DNA from: Bacillus sp. MUM 116
Lineage (GTDB): Bacteria; Bacillota; Bacilli; Bacillales; Cytobacillaceae
Length of the DNA stretch: 64,000 nucleotides
Reading direction: 5' to 3'
Assembly: GCF_001866655.1 (NCBI RefSeq)
Contig: NZ_MLYR01000003.1
Coordinates: 19,496 to 83,495 of the forward strand
Shown: positions 8,100-17,776 of the stretch, in pieces
Position numbering within the stretch: the first letter of the stretch is position 1
How the letters are laid out: each line of letters opens with the position of its first letter
Position numbers and translations under genes: made by a program
Notes under the pieces: model-generated
Told to the model about the DNA's origin: nothing
The model's input: only the letters and a program-made list of their open reading frames with translations
The model's database searches: none

Positions 8100-8960
8100 T
8101 TATTTTTTTTCATCCCCTTCAACCGGGATGTTAAAAACCTCATAGTTGGACTCTGTAAATTTAATGGTCATAGTTCCTTGTTTCTTCGTAAAGTATACTT
8201 CGGACCAAGAATCCTGCAGATCCTTTATAATATTTATATCCGGTGATTTTTTTTCTGTTGAAAAAAGAATTGAAATTTGCGGATTAACAGCATGAATTAA
8301 TTTTTCAGATAAAGAATTGTCTTCTTCCATCGTTGGAACCTTAAAGATATTGATTTCACCAAGACTTTTTCCCATTAATGTTTGCTGTGCCTTTTGACTA
8401 TATGATGTCATAAAAAAGAGGCGGTACTTATGAAATCTTAGTGTAAAATCTAAGCCCTCATCCTTTTCTGCTCCTGCAAATTGAACGTTGGCCATTACAT
8501 CCGGCAAAATCTGCTTCGATGTCCCTATACCCCAAACTTTAATGGGAATTAAAGTGGTTCCCTGGAAATGGGCAGATAATTGATTTGCAATTTCACGCGT
8601 TGTCACAATTTCTTTGATAAAGTATTTTGAAATTACATGATTAATTTGAGAATCATTTAAACTTTGTTTATTCGTTAACATTAAAGTGGTTATTTCTTTA
8701 ACTCCAAAGAACCGAAGCCATTCATCAAGTTCAGCTTCCGTGCCCTCCCCACCTGTATTCACTAATATATTTTCATCATTGGGACCATGGATAAGGGTTG
8801 CCTCCCCGTTTGTTAACCCTAAAAAAGACACGGCCATTTCGTGTTCTTTTAATTTTAAATCAATACTTTCGAAATCATCCGGAATTAGCTGGTAGGCAAA
8901 CCCCAATGTCGTGTTTTGTATAAATAGAGTTAGCAGGATTAGTAAAACTCGCAAACACAT
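8100..8960 (-). CDS. Exported ComEC-like metallo-beta-lactamase-fold protein lacking metal ligands
   Basis: 286 residues with an N-terminal hydrophobic signal (about 1-22). The core resembles the ComEC C-terminal beta-lactamase domain: ENILVNTGGEGTEAELDEWL then FGVKEITTLMLTNKQSLNDS. Where active members have T-H-x-H-x-D-H-x-G-G, this protein reads T-N-K-Q-S-L-N-D-S, so the zinc ligands are gone. The rest keeps the expected strand pattern, and the ORF is intact with no stops, which suggests a retained non-catalytic role rather than decay. It lies between ypmA and dinG, which are adjacent in B. subtilis. The start at 8960 is uncertain; there is no close ribosome-binding site consensus beyond GGGAGGG. 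Confidence 0.65.
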   Translation of the reverse strand: MCLRVLLILLTLFIQNTTLGFAYQLIPDDFESIDLKLKEHEMAVSFLGLTNGEATLIHGPNDENILVNTGGEGTEAELDEWLRFFGVKEITTLMLTNKQSLNDSQINHVISKYFIKEIVTTREIANQLSAHFQGTTLIPIKVWGIGTSKQILPDVMANVQFAGAEKDEGLDFTLRFHKYRLFFMTSYSQKAQQTLMGKSLGEINIFKVPTMEEDNSLSEKLIHAVNPQISILFSTEKKSPDINIIKDLQDSWSEVYFTKKQGTMTIKFTESNYEVFNIPVEGDEKK

Positions 8961-9039
8961 TCCCTCCCCTAAATCATTTATAGGATGTGTAATTTTACCA
9001 ATATTTATCCCGCATAACCAATTTGTCAGGTTTCATATT

Positions 9040-11832
9040 TTATAACCAATTATTAATGGCCTCAATAAGCTCATCAATATTTCCTTTTTTGATCGGAACA
9101 GCAGGAATAGATTTTAGAAAGGCATTTCCATACTTCGTGGTAAGAATCCTTTTATCAAAAACGATGACGATTCCCCTGTCTGAAGCAGTACGGATCAAGC
9201 GGCCAAATCCTTGTTTGAAACGAAGTATTGCCTCAGGCAGAGAATATTCCGAAAAGGCATTTCCCCCCCGCTGGGTAATATATTGGCACTTCGCCTCCGT
9301 AAAGGGTTCATCCGGCGGACTAAATGGGAGCCTAACAATAATTAAGCAGGATAAATCCTCTCCGGGAATATCTACACCCTCCCAAAAACTGCTCGTACCT
9401 AATAAAATCGCTTTATCATAGCGCTGAAAATTTCGCGTTAGCCTTGTTCTGCTTCCGCTTGTAATACCTTGTGCAAAAATCGCATAATCGCTTAAAAAAC
9501 CACTTTCTTTAATCAATTCATATGTCTTCTTCAACATGTCATAGGCTGTAAATAGAATTAGCATTCTTCCCTTGGTTGCCTCTGACAATGAAATAATATG
9601 CTCCGTAATCGCTACAACATAATCATCCAGCGATACCGAATTGATTTCAGGTAAATCCTCAGGAATCAATAACTGGACATGATTTCCGTATTCAAATGGA
9701 GAAGGAATGATCATCGTTGAGGCAGATTGAAGGCCAATTTCTTTTTTTATATAATCAAATGAATGATTGACCGTTAATGTTGCCGAAGTCACAATAACAC
9801 TTTTCTTCTTGTTAAAAAATTTTTCCTTGAGTGAAACTGCAACAGACGCTGGTTTGGCTATAAAGGATGTCACATTCTGTGGAGACCTGTAATCTACTTC
9901 CATCCATTTTACAAACTCTGACTTTAGAATAAAACAAGCTTGAACAGTATTTTTTAATTCCTCCAATTCATGAAGGAACCGGATCATATCTTCGATTAGA
10001 CTTATTTGCTCATGTGTTAGTTTTTCTTTCTTTTTAATAACCCTTGCTAATCTGTCTGACAAAGCTGAATGCAAATCCTTAAGTAAGAATGCAAACCTTT
10101 CTGCACTATGAACAAGTGCTGACTTCTCTTTTCCTTGAATATCGTCAGAAAAACGCACCTTTGTCCGGGAGAATCCCTTTTTATTACCGCCCAACTTCTT
10201 GGCATATAGGGCAATCAGTTGAAAAAATTCATCCATTTCGTAAAATAAATCCGTTACGAGCTGATTTAATTCAAAAGTTTGCATCAAGTTTCCCTTATGT
10301 GATTCCTGCAGCAGCTCCTCAAAATGATAAAAAAGCTGCTTTTGATCATAATGGCCAAATTGGCTTAACAGCATCCTTGTGGCCAAATAATCCAGGGTAA
10401 AGCCAAAATACTGACTGGCCACTTTCTCAAAATGATGTCCTTCATCAATGATACAGTAACCAAAATCAGGCAGGATAATACCGTTTGTGGAAAGATCACT
10501 TAATAATAAGGAATGATTGGTAATAATTAAATTTGCATATTTCGCGGCCTTTTGTGCCCGCTGATAGTAATCCTTTTCGAGCCATTCATTAGATGGTGAA
10601 TAAGCACTGTGTTCGTTTTTTATTCGATTCCAATAAAATGATCCACCACTGGCGAGATTTAGTTCATCTTTATCCCCTGTGTCTGTTTCCATTAGCCAGA
10701 CAAGAATTTGCATTTTCGTTAAGGTTGTATCGTAATTATCGTTTTCATCCAATAAGGTGTCATTGAATTTCTCCAGGCTTATGTAGTGGTGTCTTCCTTT
10801 TAAAAGTACTGAATTGAATGTAAACGGAAGCATCTTCTCAAGCAAGGGAATTTCTTTTTTAATAATCTGCTCTTGGAGCTGAATGGTGTGGGTACTCACC
10901 ACGACGGGCTGCCCGATTTGCTTTGAAAAAAATATACTTGGCAGCAAATAACCGAGTGATTTACCTACCCCTGTGCCTGCCTCAATCAACAAATGCTCTT
11001 GTTTTTGAAATGCATGATAAATACCATCCATCATTGCAAATTGGCCTGTCCGATTTTCAAAGTTTTCAAAACCATGTTTAACCATTTCGATTTTTTTAGC
11101 TTCATGTTCGGGATATTGGAGATATTCCGCTTCAGTCTCTATGGATCGTATCGGCTGCATTTTTTTTAATGCAAGTCCGTTAAACATTTCTAGCCCTGCG
11201 GGTAAAACATCTAAAGTGATATCTTTTTCAACAAATAATTCGTCCAACAATTGCTGCAAATCACTTTTAAGGCCGCCAGATAGCTGTGAAAGCTGTCTTA
11301 AAGTTGAAATAGGCATAGATGCCAATTTTTCAAGCAAAATAAGAAAAAGTTCCGCCGTTACCTCTGCGTCACTATCAGCTTGGTGTGGCCGGTCATGTTG
11401 TAAATTTTCTTTTTCGGCCAAATCTGACAACTTATAGCCGTCCGCAGTTGGATATAAGATTCTTGCCATCTCTACCGTATCTAATACAGACCCGTAAAAT
11501 CCCTCAAATCCGGCGACCTGTAATTCTTCCTGAAGAAATGACAAATCAAATAATACATTATGGGCAACAAAGTAAGCCTCCTCAAGAATCTGGGAAATCA
11601 TCGGGGCGATCTCCGAAAATTCTGGGGCATCCTTTACCATCTCATCATTAATACCAGTTAATTCTTCAATAAAAACCGGTATGGGCTTTTTAGGATTAAC
11701 CATTGATGAAAACTTTTCCGTGATTATACCGTTTTCAATGACCACCGCAGCAAATTGAATAATCCGGTCTCCTTTTTTTGGGAGATTCCCAGTGGTTTCC
11801 AAATCTATTACAACATATTTATTTTCCAACAT
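9040..11832 (-). CDS. dinG: DinG-family exonuclease-helicase
   Basis: 930 residues, the length of B. subtilis DinG. An N-terminal DEDDh 3'-5' exonuclease domain (about 1-165, opening VVIDLETTGNLPKKGDRI and ending with HQADSDAEVTAELF) is fused to an XPD/DinG-type helicase: Walker A in IEAGTGVGKSLGYLLPS, DEAH-like box CIIDEGHH, and motif VI in FKQGFGRLIRT. The four iron-sulfur cysteines of E. coli DinG are not evident, as in other Firmicute DinG proteins, some of which act as exonucleases rather than helicases. The ATG at 11832 is preceded by GAGGTGTG. Confidence 0.93.
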   Translation of the reverse strand: MLENKYVVIDLETTGNLPKKGDRIIQFAAVVIENGIITEKFSSMVNPKKPIPVFIEELTGINDEMVKDAPEFSEIAPMISQILEEAYFVAHNVLFDLSFLQEELQVAGFEGFYGSVLDTVEMARILYPTADGYKLSDLAEKENLQHDRPHQADSDAEVTAELFLILLEKLASMPISTLRQLSQLSGGLKSDLQQLLDELFVEKDITLDVLPAGLEMFNGLALKKMQPIRSIETEAEYLQYPEHEAKKIEMVKHGFENFENRTGQFAMMDGIYHAFQKQEHLLIEAGTGVGKSLGYLLPSIFFSKQIGQPVVVSTHTIQLQEQIIKKEIPLLEKMLPFTFNSVLLKGRHHYISLEKFNDTLLDENDNYDTTLTKMQILVWLMETDTGDKDELNLASGGSFYWNRIKNEHSAYSPSNEWLEKDYYQRAQKAAKYANLIITNHSLLLSDLSTNGIILPDFGYCIIDEGHHFEKVASQYFGFTLDYLATRMLLSQFGHYDQKQLFYHFEELLQESHKGNLMQTFELNQLVTDLFYEMDEFFQLIALYAKKLGGNKKGFSRTKVRFSDDIQGKEKSALVHSAERFAFLLKDLHSALSDRLARVIKKKEKLTHEQISLIEDMIRFLHELEELKNTVQACFILKSEFVKWMEVDYRSPQNVTSFIAKPASVAVSLKEKFFNKKKSVIVTSATLTVNHSFDYIKKEIGLQSASTMIIPSPFEYGNHVQLLIPEDLPEINSVSLDDYVVAITEHIISLSEATKGRMLILFTAYDMLKKTYELIKESGFLSDYAIFAQGITSGSRTRLTRNFQRYDKAILLGTSSFWEGVDIPGEDLSCLIIVRLPFSPPDEPFTEAKCQYITQRGGNAFSEYSLPEAILRFKQGFGRLIRTASDRGIVIVFDKRILTTKYGNAFLKSIPAVPIKKGNIDELIEAINNWL

Positions 11833-11943
11833 TATTCACACCTCAAACTTTTCCTCATTAAAAACGGTATCACAAAAAGGATAAAAGAAAAAGAATTCAT
11901 TTCCCGTGATTTAAAACTATTATATAAAAACAGATAAAAAAAG

Positions 11944-11967
11944 AAAAATCCCCGGAGATGGGGATTT
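11944..11967 (-). terminator. Intrinsic terminator of the panBCD operon
   Basis: AATCCCC pairs with GGGGATT around a six-base loop and is followed on the minus strand by TTTTTCTTTTTTTAT. The hairpin begins at the panD stop codon, so it ends the operon immediately. Confidence 0.8.
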
Positions 11968-12349
11968 ACATCACTGTTAACGCAGGTTCGGCATGTATTA
12001 ATTCTATTATTTTGTTTTTTTCATCCATGATGGCAACCTTTGGTCTATGTTCAGACAATTTCTCCTCTGAAACGATTGCATAGGAAATTATAATGACAAT
12101 ATCTCCTTTTTGGACAAGACGTGCCGCCGCACCATTTAAACAAATTACACCACTGCCACGCTCACCGGGAATAATGTAGGTTTCCAGACGTGCACCATTA
12201 TTATTGTTAACAATTTGCACTTTTTCATTTGCAATCATCCCAACTGCATCCAGAACATCTTCATCAATAGTAATGCTGCCTACATAGTTTAAATTCGCTT
12301 CTGTAACGGTTGCACGATGGATTTTTCCATTCATCATTGTACGAAACAT
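11966..12349 (-). CDS. panD: Aspartate 1-decarboxylase (pyruvoyl enzyme)
   Basis: 127 residues. It decarboxylates aspartate to beta-alanine for pantothenate and CoA. Self-cleavage occurs at the Gly-Ser bond in [13 protein letters not shown] (S25), making the pyruvoyl cofactor. The Lys9 and Tyr58 region ([24 protein letters not shown]) is conserved. The start follows AGGAGGAGAAC. It is the last gene of panBCD, 46 bases after panC. Confidence 0.96.
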   Translation of the reverse strand: MFRTMMNGKIHRATVTEANLNYVGSITIDEDVLDAVGMIANEKVQIVNNNNGARLETYIIPGERGSGVICLNGAAARLVQKGDIVIIISYAIVSEEKLSEHRPKVAIMDEKNKIIELIHAEPALTVM

Positions 12350-12395
12350 GATTGTTCTCCTCCTGGTTATCTTGGTGATTTTCTAATACTACAGA

Positions 12396-13244
12396 TTATT
12401 TAACTTCCAAGATGAAATTATCAATCAAACGAACATTTGTAAAATATACAGCCAACGCGATGATGAATTTCCCCTCTAATCTTTCTAAAGGATGTAACTC
12501 TGGATAAGACAGGATTTCTACATAATCAATGCGTCCATTGCTTTCAGAAGTAATCATTTCCTTAATTAAGCTGATTAGCGACTCAGGGTTTCTTTCTCCC
12601 TCATCTATCGCCTTTTTCGCCTCTTGCAAACTTTTATAAAGAACAATTGCCTGTTGTCTATCTTCAGGAAGAAGGTTTACGTTTCTTGAGCTTTTCGCGA
12701 GTCCGTCTGTTTCACGTACAATGTCAACCGGGACTAAATCTGTTGGAAAATTTAGGTCTGAAATCAATCCTTCTACAACTGCAACTTGCTGGGCATCCTT
12801 TTTCCCGAAATAGGCCCTTGTCGGCTGCACGATATTAAAAAGCTTAGACAGCACTGTTGCCACACCGTCAAAATGACCGGGACGGGATTTGCCGCATAAA
12901 ACATCCGTACGCTCTTGAACTACTAAGGTTACGGATGTGGAATGCGGATACATTTCCTCAACAGACGGATGAAAAAGAAAATCAACACCTTCACATTCAG
13001 CTAATGCCCGGTCCCGTTCAAAATCACGGGGATAGGTCGCAAAGTCTTCATTTGGACCAAACTGTAGTGGATTTACGAATATGCTCAACACTACCAGATC
13101 ATTTTCTTTTCTTGCTTCTTTAATAAGACTAAGATGACCCTCATGCAAAAAACCCATGGTCGGGACATAGCCGATTGATTTTCCTTGTCCCTTTTGTTTT
13201 AAAATCTCTGATTGCATTTCTATTACAGTTGTAATGACCTTCAT
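12396..13244 (-). CDS. panC: Pantothenate synthetase
   Basis: 282 residues. It joins pantoate and beta-alanine using ATP, through a pantoyl-adenylate. The nucleotidyltransferase HIGH-type motif is [14 protein letters not shown], the KMSKS-equivalent region is [12 protein letters not shown], and the pantoate-binding [13 protein letters not shown] is present. The start ATG overlaps the panB stop by four bases (ATGA type), indicating translational coupling. Confidence 0.96.
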   Translation of the reverse strand: MKVITTVIEMQSEILKQKGQGKSIGYVPTMGFLHEGHLSLIKEARKENDLVVLSIFVNPLQFGPNEDFATYPRDFERDRALAECEGVDFLFHPSVEEMYPHSTSVTLVVQERTDVLCGKSRPGHFDGVATVLSKLFNIVQPTRAYFGKKDAQQVAVVEGLISDLNFPTDLVPVDIVRETDGLAKSSRNVNLLPEDRQQAIVLYKSLQEAKKAIDEGERNPESLISLIKEMITSESNGRIDYVEILSYPELHPLERLEGKFIIALAVYFTNVRLIDNFILEVK

Positions 13245-14077
13245 TGTTTTCCTCCATAAAGACCTTGCAGTTCTTCTTCTTTCATCGTAAAAGAGTGCTG
13301 CTCTTCAGGAAATTTGCTTGACTTAACCTCATAGGAATAGGCTTCGATTGATTCGGTAATAAATGGATCTAAATTTGAATATTTTTTAACAAACTTAGGC
13401 ACCCTGTCAACACCATAGCCCAAAATGTCATGGTAAACAAGAACTTGTCCATCTACTTCAGCCCCTGCACCAATACCAATAACGGGAATATTCAATTCTT
13501 TTGCAATTTCCTGTGCAAGCTGCTTAGGAACACATTCTAATACAACAGCAAATGCTCCTGCACGTTCACATTCTTTTGCATCTTCCAGCAGCTTAATGGC
13601 AGTATTGGAATCTTTTCCTTGCACCTTATAGCCGCCCAAAACACCAACTGATTGTGGTGTTAACCCTAAATGGGCACAAACAGGAATTCCTGCTTTGGTT
13701 AGGACTGCTATTTTTCCAACCACATCATCTGCCCCTTCAAGCTTAACTGCATGTGCACCAGTTTCTTGAATCAATCTGCCAGCATTTTTTAATGTCTCAT
13801 TTACCGACAAATGATACGTTAAAAATGGCATATCAACGACGATAAATGTATCTTTTGCTCCACGTTTAACTGCTTTTGTGTGATGAATCATGTCGTTAAG
13901 TGTCACAGGAATAGTAGAGTCATAACCAAGAACAACCATTCCTAATGAGTCACCTACCAAAATGATATCTACCCCCCCCTGTTCTGCATGTTTTGCGGAA
14001 GGGTAATCATAGGCTGTTAACATGACAATTTTTTCTTGATTTTGTTTCATTTTCAGAAAATCAGTGGTTTGCTTCAT
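13241..14077 (-). CDS. panB: 3-methyl-2-oxobutanoate hydroxymethyltransferase
   Basis: 278 residues (B. subtilis 277). It transfers a hydroxymethyl group from 5,10-methylenetetrahydrofolate to 2-ketoisovalerate, the first committed pantoate step. [37 protein letters not shown] with the metal-binding aspartate, and the catalytic glutamate segment are present. Three ATG codons lie in tandem (14083, 14080, 14077); AGGAGG is only one base from the first and seven from the third, so I chose 14077. The reading frame extends upstream into repeat copy C but without a start signal. Expression is probably controlled by the leader and terminator at 14285-14432. Confidence 0.95.
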   Translation of the reverse strand: MKQTTDFLKMKQNQEKIVMLTAYDYPSAKHAEQGGVDIILVGDSLGMVVLGYDSTIPVTLNDMIHHTKAVKRGAKDTFIVVDMPFLTYHLSVNETLKNAGRLIQETGAHAVKLEGADDVVGKIAVLTKAGIPVCAHLGLTPQSVGVLGGYKVQGKDSNTAIKLLEDAKECERAGAFAVVLECVPKQLAQEIAKELNIPVIGIGAGAEVDGQVLVYHDILGYGVDRVPKFVKKYSNLDPFITESIEAYSYEVKSSKFPEEQHSFTMKEEELQGLYGGKQ

Positions 14078-14127
14078 CATCATACCTCCTTTTATTAGGA
14101 AGAGGTGATTAAACGTAAGAGTAAGAA

Positions 14128-14282
14128 GAAAAGCGTAAGCGCCTTGGTCAGCCTCAGGCATAGCATAAGACAAGCAGGCGAGAAGGTCGTTCTTTAACCT
14201 TCTTGACGGATTGGCTTATGACCTCGAGGGGCTAGGCGCTGAAGCTGGACAATTCTCAAAGTCGAGAATTTTTTACTTTCTC
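14128..14282 (+). repeat. Interspersed hairpin element, copy C
   Basis: The left end is GAAAAGCGTAAGCGCC and the right end is GGGGCTAGGCGCTGAAGCT then GGACAATTCTC. The central stem GACAAGCAGGCGAGAAGGT pairs imperfectly with the later ACCTTCTTGACGGATTGGC; the loop is GTTCTTT. It occupies the panB 5' untranslated region, between the leader terminator and the panB ribosome-binding site, antisense to the transcript. Confidence 0.85.
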
Positions 14283-14285
14283 CTA

Positions 14286-14319
14286 AAATAAAAAGATCCT
14301 TCTGAAGGCAGAGAGGATC
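14286..14319 (-). terminator. Leader terminator upstream of panB
   Basis: On the minus strand GATCCT pairs with AGGATC around CTCTGCCTTCAGA, with additional pairing of CT.CTG with CAG.AG inside, and TTTTTATTTTA follows. It stands about 210 bases before panB and about 110 bases after the predicted transcript start, so it looks like an attenuator rather than the birA terminator. Confidence 0.75.
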
Positions 14320-14432
14320 ATGTTACTCTTTTCTTGTTCATCCCTCTGTCCCGGTCCGATACATCGGATCTAGGCAGAATCCATTTTTATGTGTTTTTTC
14401 TAATGTTGGTGCAGTTCAAGTAGATACCGCCC
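14314..14432 (-). promoter_or_regulatory. Structured panBCD leader RNA, candidate pan motif
   Basis: The minus-strand transcript contains a hairpin made by TCTGCCTAGATCCGA and TCGGACCGGGACAGA, with loop TGTA and unpaired A residues on both arms. That arrangement resembles the published pan RNA motif found upstream of panB in Bacillaceae (a hairpin with two conserved bulged adenines). Immediately after it, CAGAGGGAT can pair with ATCCTCTCTG, which contains the 5' arm of the terminator, giving a plausible antiterminator. No T-box sequence (AGGGTGGNACCGCG) is present. The ligand is not known from the sequence. Confidence 0.6.
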
Positions 14433-14438
14433 AATCGA

Positions 14439-14466
14439 ATTATAACAAAATATCCGAAATATGCAA
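14439..14466 (-). promoter_or_regulatory. SigA-type promoter of the panBCD operon
   Basis: The -35 TTGCAT (14466-14461) and the -10 TATAAT (14444-14439) are separated by 16 bases. Transcription would start near 14432 and run through the structured leader and terminator into panB. The promoter lies just downstream of the birA stop. Confidence 0.75.
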
Positions 14467-14476
14467 CTAAAGATTA

Positions 14477-15454
14477 TTAAAGCTCAATATCAGCAGAATA
14501 AATATGCCGTGTGACTCCTTTTTCATCCTCTAAAAGTAATACACCGTCATCGGTTATTCCAAGAGCTTTTCCTTCGATTACATCTGTTAAAGTCCTGGCT
14601 TTTAAATTTTTGCCTATACTTATAGCATAGCTTTCCCATAATAGTTTTATCGGTGAAAATCCTTTTTCTAAATAAAGGTCATACCATTTTTCCATGTACA
14701 TAAAAATACTTCTTATTAATTCAGCACGTAATATGGGTTCTCCTTTTTCAATCAAAAGAGAACTTGCTGTCTCCTGAAGTTCTGGCGGGAAATCATCCTT
14801 TTTTTGATTCACATTGATGCCAATACCGATTATTACAGAGTTTATCCGGTCTGCTTCTGCTTGAAGCTCCGTTAAAATGCCGGTCACTTTTTTTCCATTC
14901 AATAAAATATCATTTGGCCATTTTATTTCCGGATTTAATCCGGTAACCTCTTCTATAGCCTGTACAACCGCAACTGCCGTTAATAGTGTCAACTGCGGGG
15001 CCTTTATTAAAGGGATATTCGGCCTGAGAATTAGGCTCATCCAAATTCCTGTAAATTTCGGAGAATGCCATTTTCGATCCATTCTTCCCCTTCCGGATCG
15101 CTGTTCCTCTGTTATGACCGCTGTTCCCTCAAGAACATCTTCGTGTGCAAGCCGATGGGCAATTTTTTGAGTGGACTCCACACTTTCCTCATAATGTATA
15201 TTTTTACCGATGTACTCTGTTTTTAACCCAAGCCTGATTTCATCTGGAGTTATCTTCTCAGGTGTTTTCAAAATTCGATACCCTTTTCGTCGAACCGCCT
15301 CTAATTCAAAGCCTTCCTTACGCAATTCTTCCACATGTTTCCAAACAGCTGTTCTGGAACACCCGATTAATACTGCCAATTGTTGTCCTGATAAATAGGA
15401 TTCGCCAGCATTTGTGAAGGCATCCAGCAATTCTTTTCTTATTTCTGATTGCAC
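14477..15454 (-). CDS. birA: Bifunctional biotin-protein ligase / biotin repressor
   Basis: 325 residues from the GTG at 15454, exactly the B. subtilis length. It activates biotin as biotinyl-AMP, transfers it to carboxylase carrier proteins, and represses biotin genes. The N-terminal HTH (LIGCSRTAVWKHVEELRKEG, about 25-50) is followed by the ligase core with RSGRGRMDRKW, KWPNDI and GIGINVN. The GTG at 15454 is about ten bases after AAGGAG; the GTG at 15466 overlaps that site. The start overlaps the 3' end of cca by 16 bases, typical of this gene pair. Confidence 0.94.
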   Translation of the reverse strand: MQSEIRKELLDAFTNAGESYLSGQQLAVLIGCSRTAVWKHVEELRKEGFELEAVRRKGYRILKTPEKITPDEIRLGLKTEYIGKNIHYEESVESTQKIAHRLAHEDVLEGTAVITEEQRSGRGRMDRKWHSPKFTGIWMSLILRPNIPLIKAPQLTLLTAVAVVQAIEEVTGLNPEIKWPNDILLNGKKVTGILTELQAEADRINSVIIGIGINVNQKKDDFPPELQETASSLLIEKGEPILRAELIRSIFMYMEKWYDLYLEKGFSPIKLLWESYAISIGKNLKARTLTDVIEGKALGITDDGVLLLEDEKGVTRHIYSADIEL

Positions 15455-16638
15455 TCCATTAGCCACTCCTTGATTTTGTTTTTTTCATTCAAAATTTTTC
15501 CTTCTACAACCGCACGTTCGATGGCTAAAAGCGAATCTTTTAACCATGGTCCGGCTTTTTGGTTGTACCATCCTAGCAAATCATTCCCCGTGACCACCAA
15601 GTCTCCCTTATCCTTTATAGGGAGATTGTCGTAAAGTTTCAGTAACTGGTTGATTATATGAACCTCATTTATTCCGTTTAACACCTGATAAAGTTTTTCA
15701 ACTGAAACAATGGTTTCCCGTTTTGCTAAATATAATTCATAAGGCTCCCAGTCTTTGTTGAGCCGTAACTTAAGAAAAATGATGATTTGTTGGATTCCCC
15801 TGATATCTTTAATGGCCATTCGCCAATTTCTTAAAAATTGTTCAATCTCTTTACCTTCGATATTCAAGCAATAAAGCAGTATCGCCCACATTTCAAATTT
15901 AGAAAGATTGTGCCAATTAAAATGAAGAAGGTTATTCAGAGGCTCTCTCCCGTTTGTTAAGCCTGGCAGGTAAAGGTATAGACCAGTCTCAACCATTAGC
16001 TCGATTGCTTCCTTGCAATTTGGGCCAATTAGAAGTTTTTCAAACTCTGTCCGTTTCCTTTCTACAGCAATTTTACCAAGCAAGGGAGCAAGTTTATTCA
16101 ATACTGCCATAGTTTGCAATTCAATTGAAAAGGATAGCTGGCTCATGAAGCGGACTGCCCGCATCATACGTAGTGCATCCTCTTGGAATCGTTCCTCTGC
16201 TATTCCTACCGTTTTAATAATTTTTTCCTGAATTGATTTTTGGCCGTCAAATGGGTCAATTAAATTTCCGCTTCGATCCATTGCGATCGCATTCATCGTA
16301 AAATCCCTGCGCTTTAAATCATCTATAAGATTCCGAATAAACGAAACGTCTTTTGGCCTTCGATAATCCTCATATTCCGATTCTGTCCTAAATGTTGTAA
16401 TTTCATAGGAGTTATTCCGAAATAAAACAAGAATGGTTCCATGTTCGATTCCAACATCAACTGTTTTCGAAAAAACCTGTTTCACTTCCTCCGGAGTTGC
16501 AGAGGTGGCAATATCCACATCACTAATTGGCTTCTGTAAAAGAAAATCGCGGACTGATCCCCCGACAAAATAAGCTTCGTAACCGGAATCTTCTAATTTT
16601 TTAAGGACAGGCAATGCAGACAAAAAAGGTTCAATCAT
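15439..16638 (-). CDS. cca: CCA-adding tRNA nucleotidyltransferase
   Basis: 399 residues (B. subtilis 397). It builds and repairs the 3' CCA of tRNA without a template. The head domain has [12 protein letters not shown] and the metal-binding D-x-D in SDVDIATSA; the neck carries [12 protein letters not shown] and [12 protein letters not shown]. The ATG at 16638 is six bases after AGGTGA; a GTG at 16647 is in frame but less well placed. It overlaps the bshA stop by eight bases, so translation is probably coupled. Confidence 0.95.
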   Translation of the reverse strand: MIEPFLSALPVLKKLEDSGYEAYFVGGSVRDFLLQKPISDVDIATSATPEEVKQVFSKTVDVGIEHGTILVLFRNNSYEITTFRTESEYEDYRRPKDVSFIRNLIDDLKRRDFTMNAIAMDRSGNLIDPFDGQKSIQEKIIKTVGIAEERFQEDALRMMRAVRFMSQLSFSIELQTMAVLNKLAPLLGKIAVERKRTEFEKLLIGPNCKEAIELMVETGLYLYLPGLTNGREPLNNLLHFNWHNLSKFEMWAILLYCLNIEGKEIEQFLRNWRMAIKDIRGIQQIIIFLKLRLNKDWEPYELYLAKRETIVSVEKLYQVLNGINEVHIINQLLKLYDNLPIKDKGDLVVTGNDLLGWYNQKAGPWLKDSLLAIERAVVEGKILNEKNKIKEWLMECNQK

Positions 16639-17776
16639 ACAGTTCACCTTTATTCAAAAGCTTAAAATACAATTGCTCATATTGTTTAACCACTTTATTG
16701 GCATTAAATCGACTTTCAACAGTTTCCACTGCCCTTAAGGAAAACTTTTCATGAAGATGTTTATCTTTTAAAATTTTTATCGCTTTATTGGAAATATCTT
16801 CAATATCCCCTAATTCGCAGATGAATCCTGTTTTATCATGTTCAATAACTTCGGGAATACCGCCAACATTTGTGCCGATACAGGGAACACCACAAGCCAT
16901 TGCTTCGAGTGCGACAAGGCCGAAACTTTCCTTTTCAGATAATAATAGCATTAAGTCGCTAATGGAATATAATTCTTCAAGGCTTTCTTGTTTACCTAGG
17001 AAAAGTACCCGGTCCTCCAACCCTAATTTTCGCACAAGCTTGCAAACATTCGTCATTTCTGGCCCATCTCCGACCAATAATAATTTTGCTGGCAAAGTAC
17101 TCGAAATTTTTGCGAATGTTTTTACGACATCCGGCACCCGTTTAACGGCACGAAAATTTGAAACATGAATAATAACTTTTTCTGGTTCTTTTATTTGAAA
17201 TTCGGTTTTTAAATGAAATGCATCACTTTTTTGATAGACACGCTCATCGATAAAGTTATAAACCGTTTCGATTTGTTTATCCGGATTAATCAGTTCATAA
17301 GTTTGACTAATTAAAGCATTTGAAACAGCAGTGACAATGTCCGATTTTTCAATGCCAAATTTTATCGCTTCAGTCAGAGATGGATCATATCCTAGAACAG
17401 TAATATCTGTTCCATGTAATGTCGTAACAATCTTAAATTCCTGATGGCTCATTTGTTTCGCCAAGATTGCACAAACCGCGTGTGGAATTGCATAATGAAC
17501 ATGCAAGATATCCAGTTTTTCGCGATTAGCCACTTCGGCTATTTTACTTGCTAATGCAATATCATAGGGTGGATATTGAAACACAGAATATTGATTTACC
17601 TCAACCTGGTGGTAATAAATATTATGGTACATCCGATTTAATCGAAAGGGCACGCTTGAAGAAATAAAATGAATTTCATGCCCTTTCTCTGCGAGCATTT
17701 TCCCAAGCTCCGTTGCAACAACACCCGACCCACCAACTGTTGGATAGCAGGTAATACCAATTTTTAGTTTTCTCAT
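16631..17776 (-). CDS. bshA: BshA, L-malic acid N-acetylglucosaminyltransferase (bacillithiol)
   Basis: 381 residues. It transfers GlcNAc from UDP-GlcNAc to L-malate, the first step of bacillithiol synthesis. A GT-B, family 4 enzyme: the N-terminal [20 protein letters not shown] is followed by the C-terminal nucleotide-binding [21 protein letters not shown] with the E-x7-E motif. The start ATG overlaps the bshB1 stop by four bases. The cluster cca-bshA-bshB1-mgsA is conserved in Bacillus. Confidence 0.95.
   Translation of the reverse strand: MRKLKIGITCYPTVGGSGVVATELGKMLAEKGHEIHFISSSVPFRLNRMYHNIYYHQVEVNQYSVFQYPPYDIALASKIAEVANREKLDILHVHYAIPHAVCAILAKQMSHQEFKIVTTLHGTDITVLGYDPSLTEAIKFGIEKSDIVTAVSNALISQTYELINPDKQIETVYNFIDERVYQKSDAFHLKTEFQIKEPEKVIIHVSNFRAVKRVPDVVKTFAKISSTLPAKLLLVGDGPEMTNVCKLVRKLGLEDRVLFLGKQESLEELYSISDLMLLLSEKESFGLVALEAMACGVPCIGTNVGGIPEVIEHDKTGFICELGDIEDISNKAIKILKDKHLHEKFSLRAVETVESRFNANKVVKQYEQLYFKLLNKGELYD

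Noticed and set aside
13241..14173. Longer panB beginning at 14173
   Set aside because: The extension is translated repeat copy C; the ribosome-binding site and PanB homology place the start at 14077.
14286..14432. T-box or FMN/TPP-type riboswitch upstream of panB
   Set aside because: No T-box sequence, FMN or TPP core is present; the hairpin with unpaired adenines fits the pan motif better.
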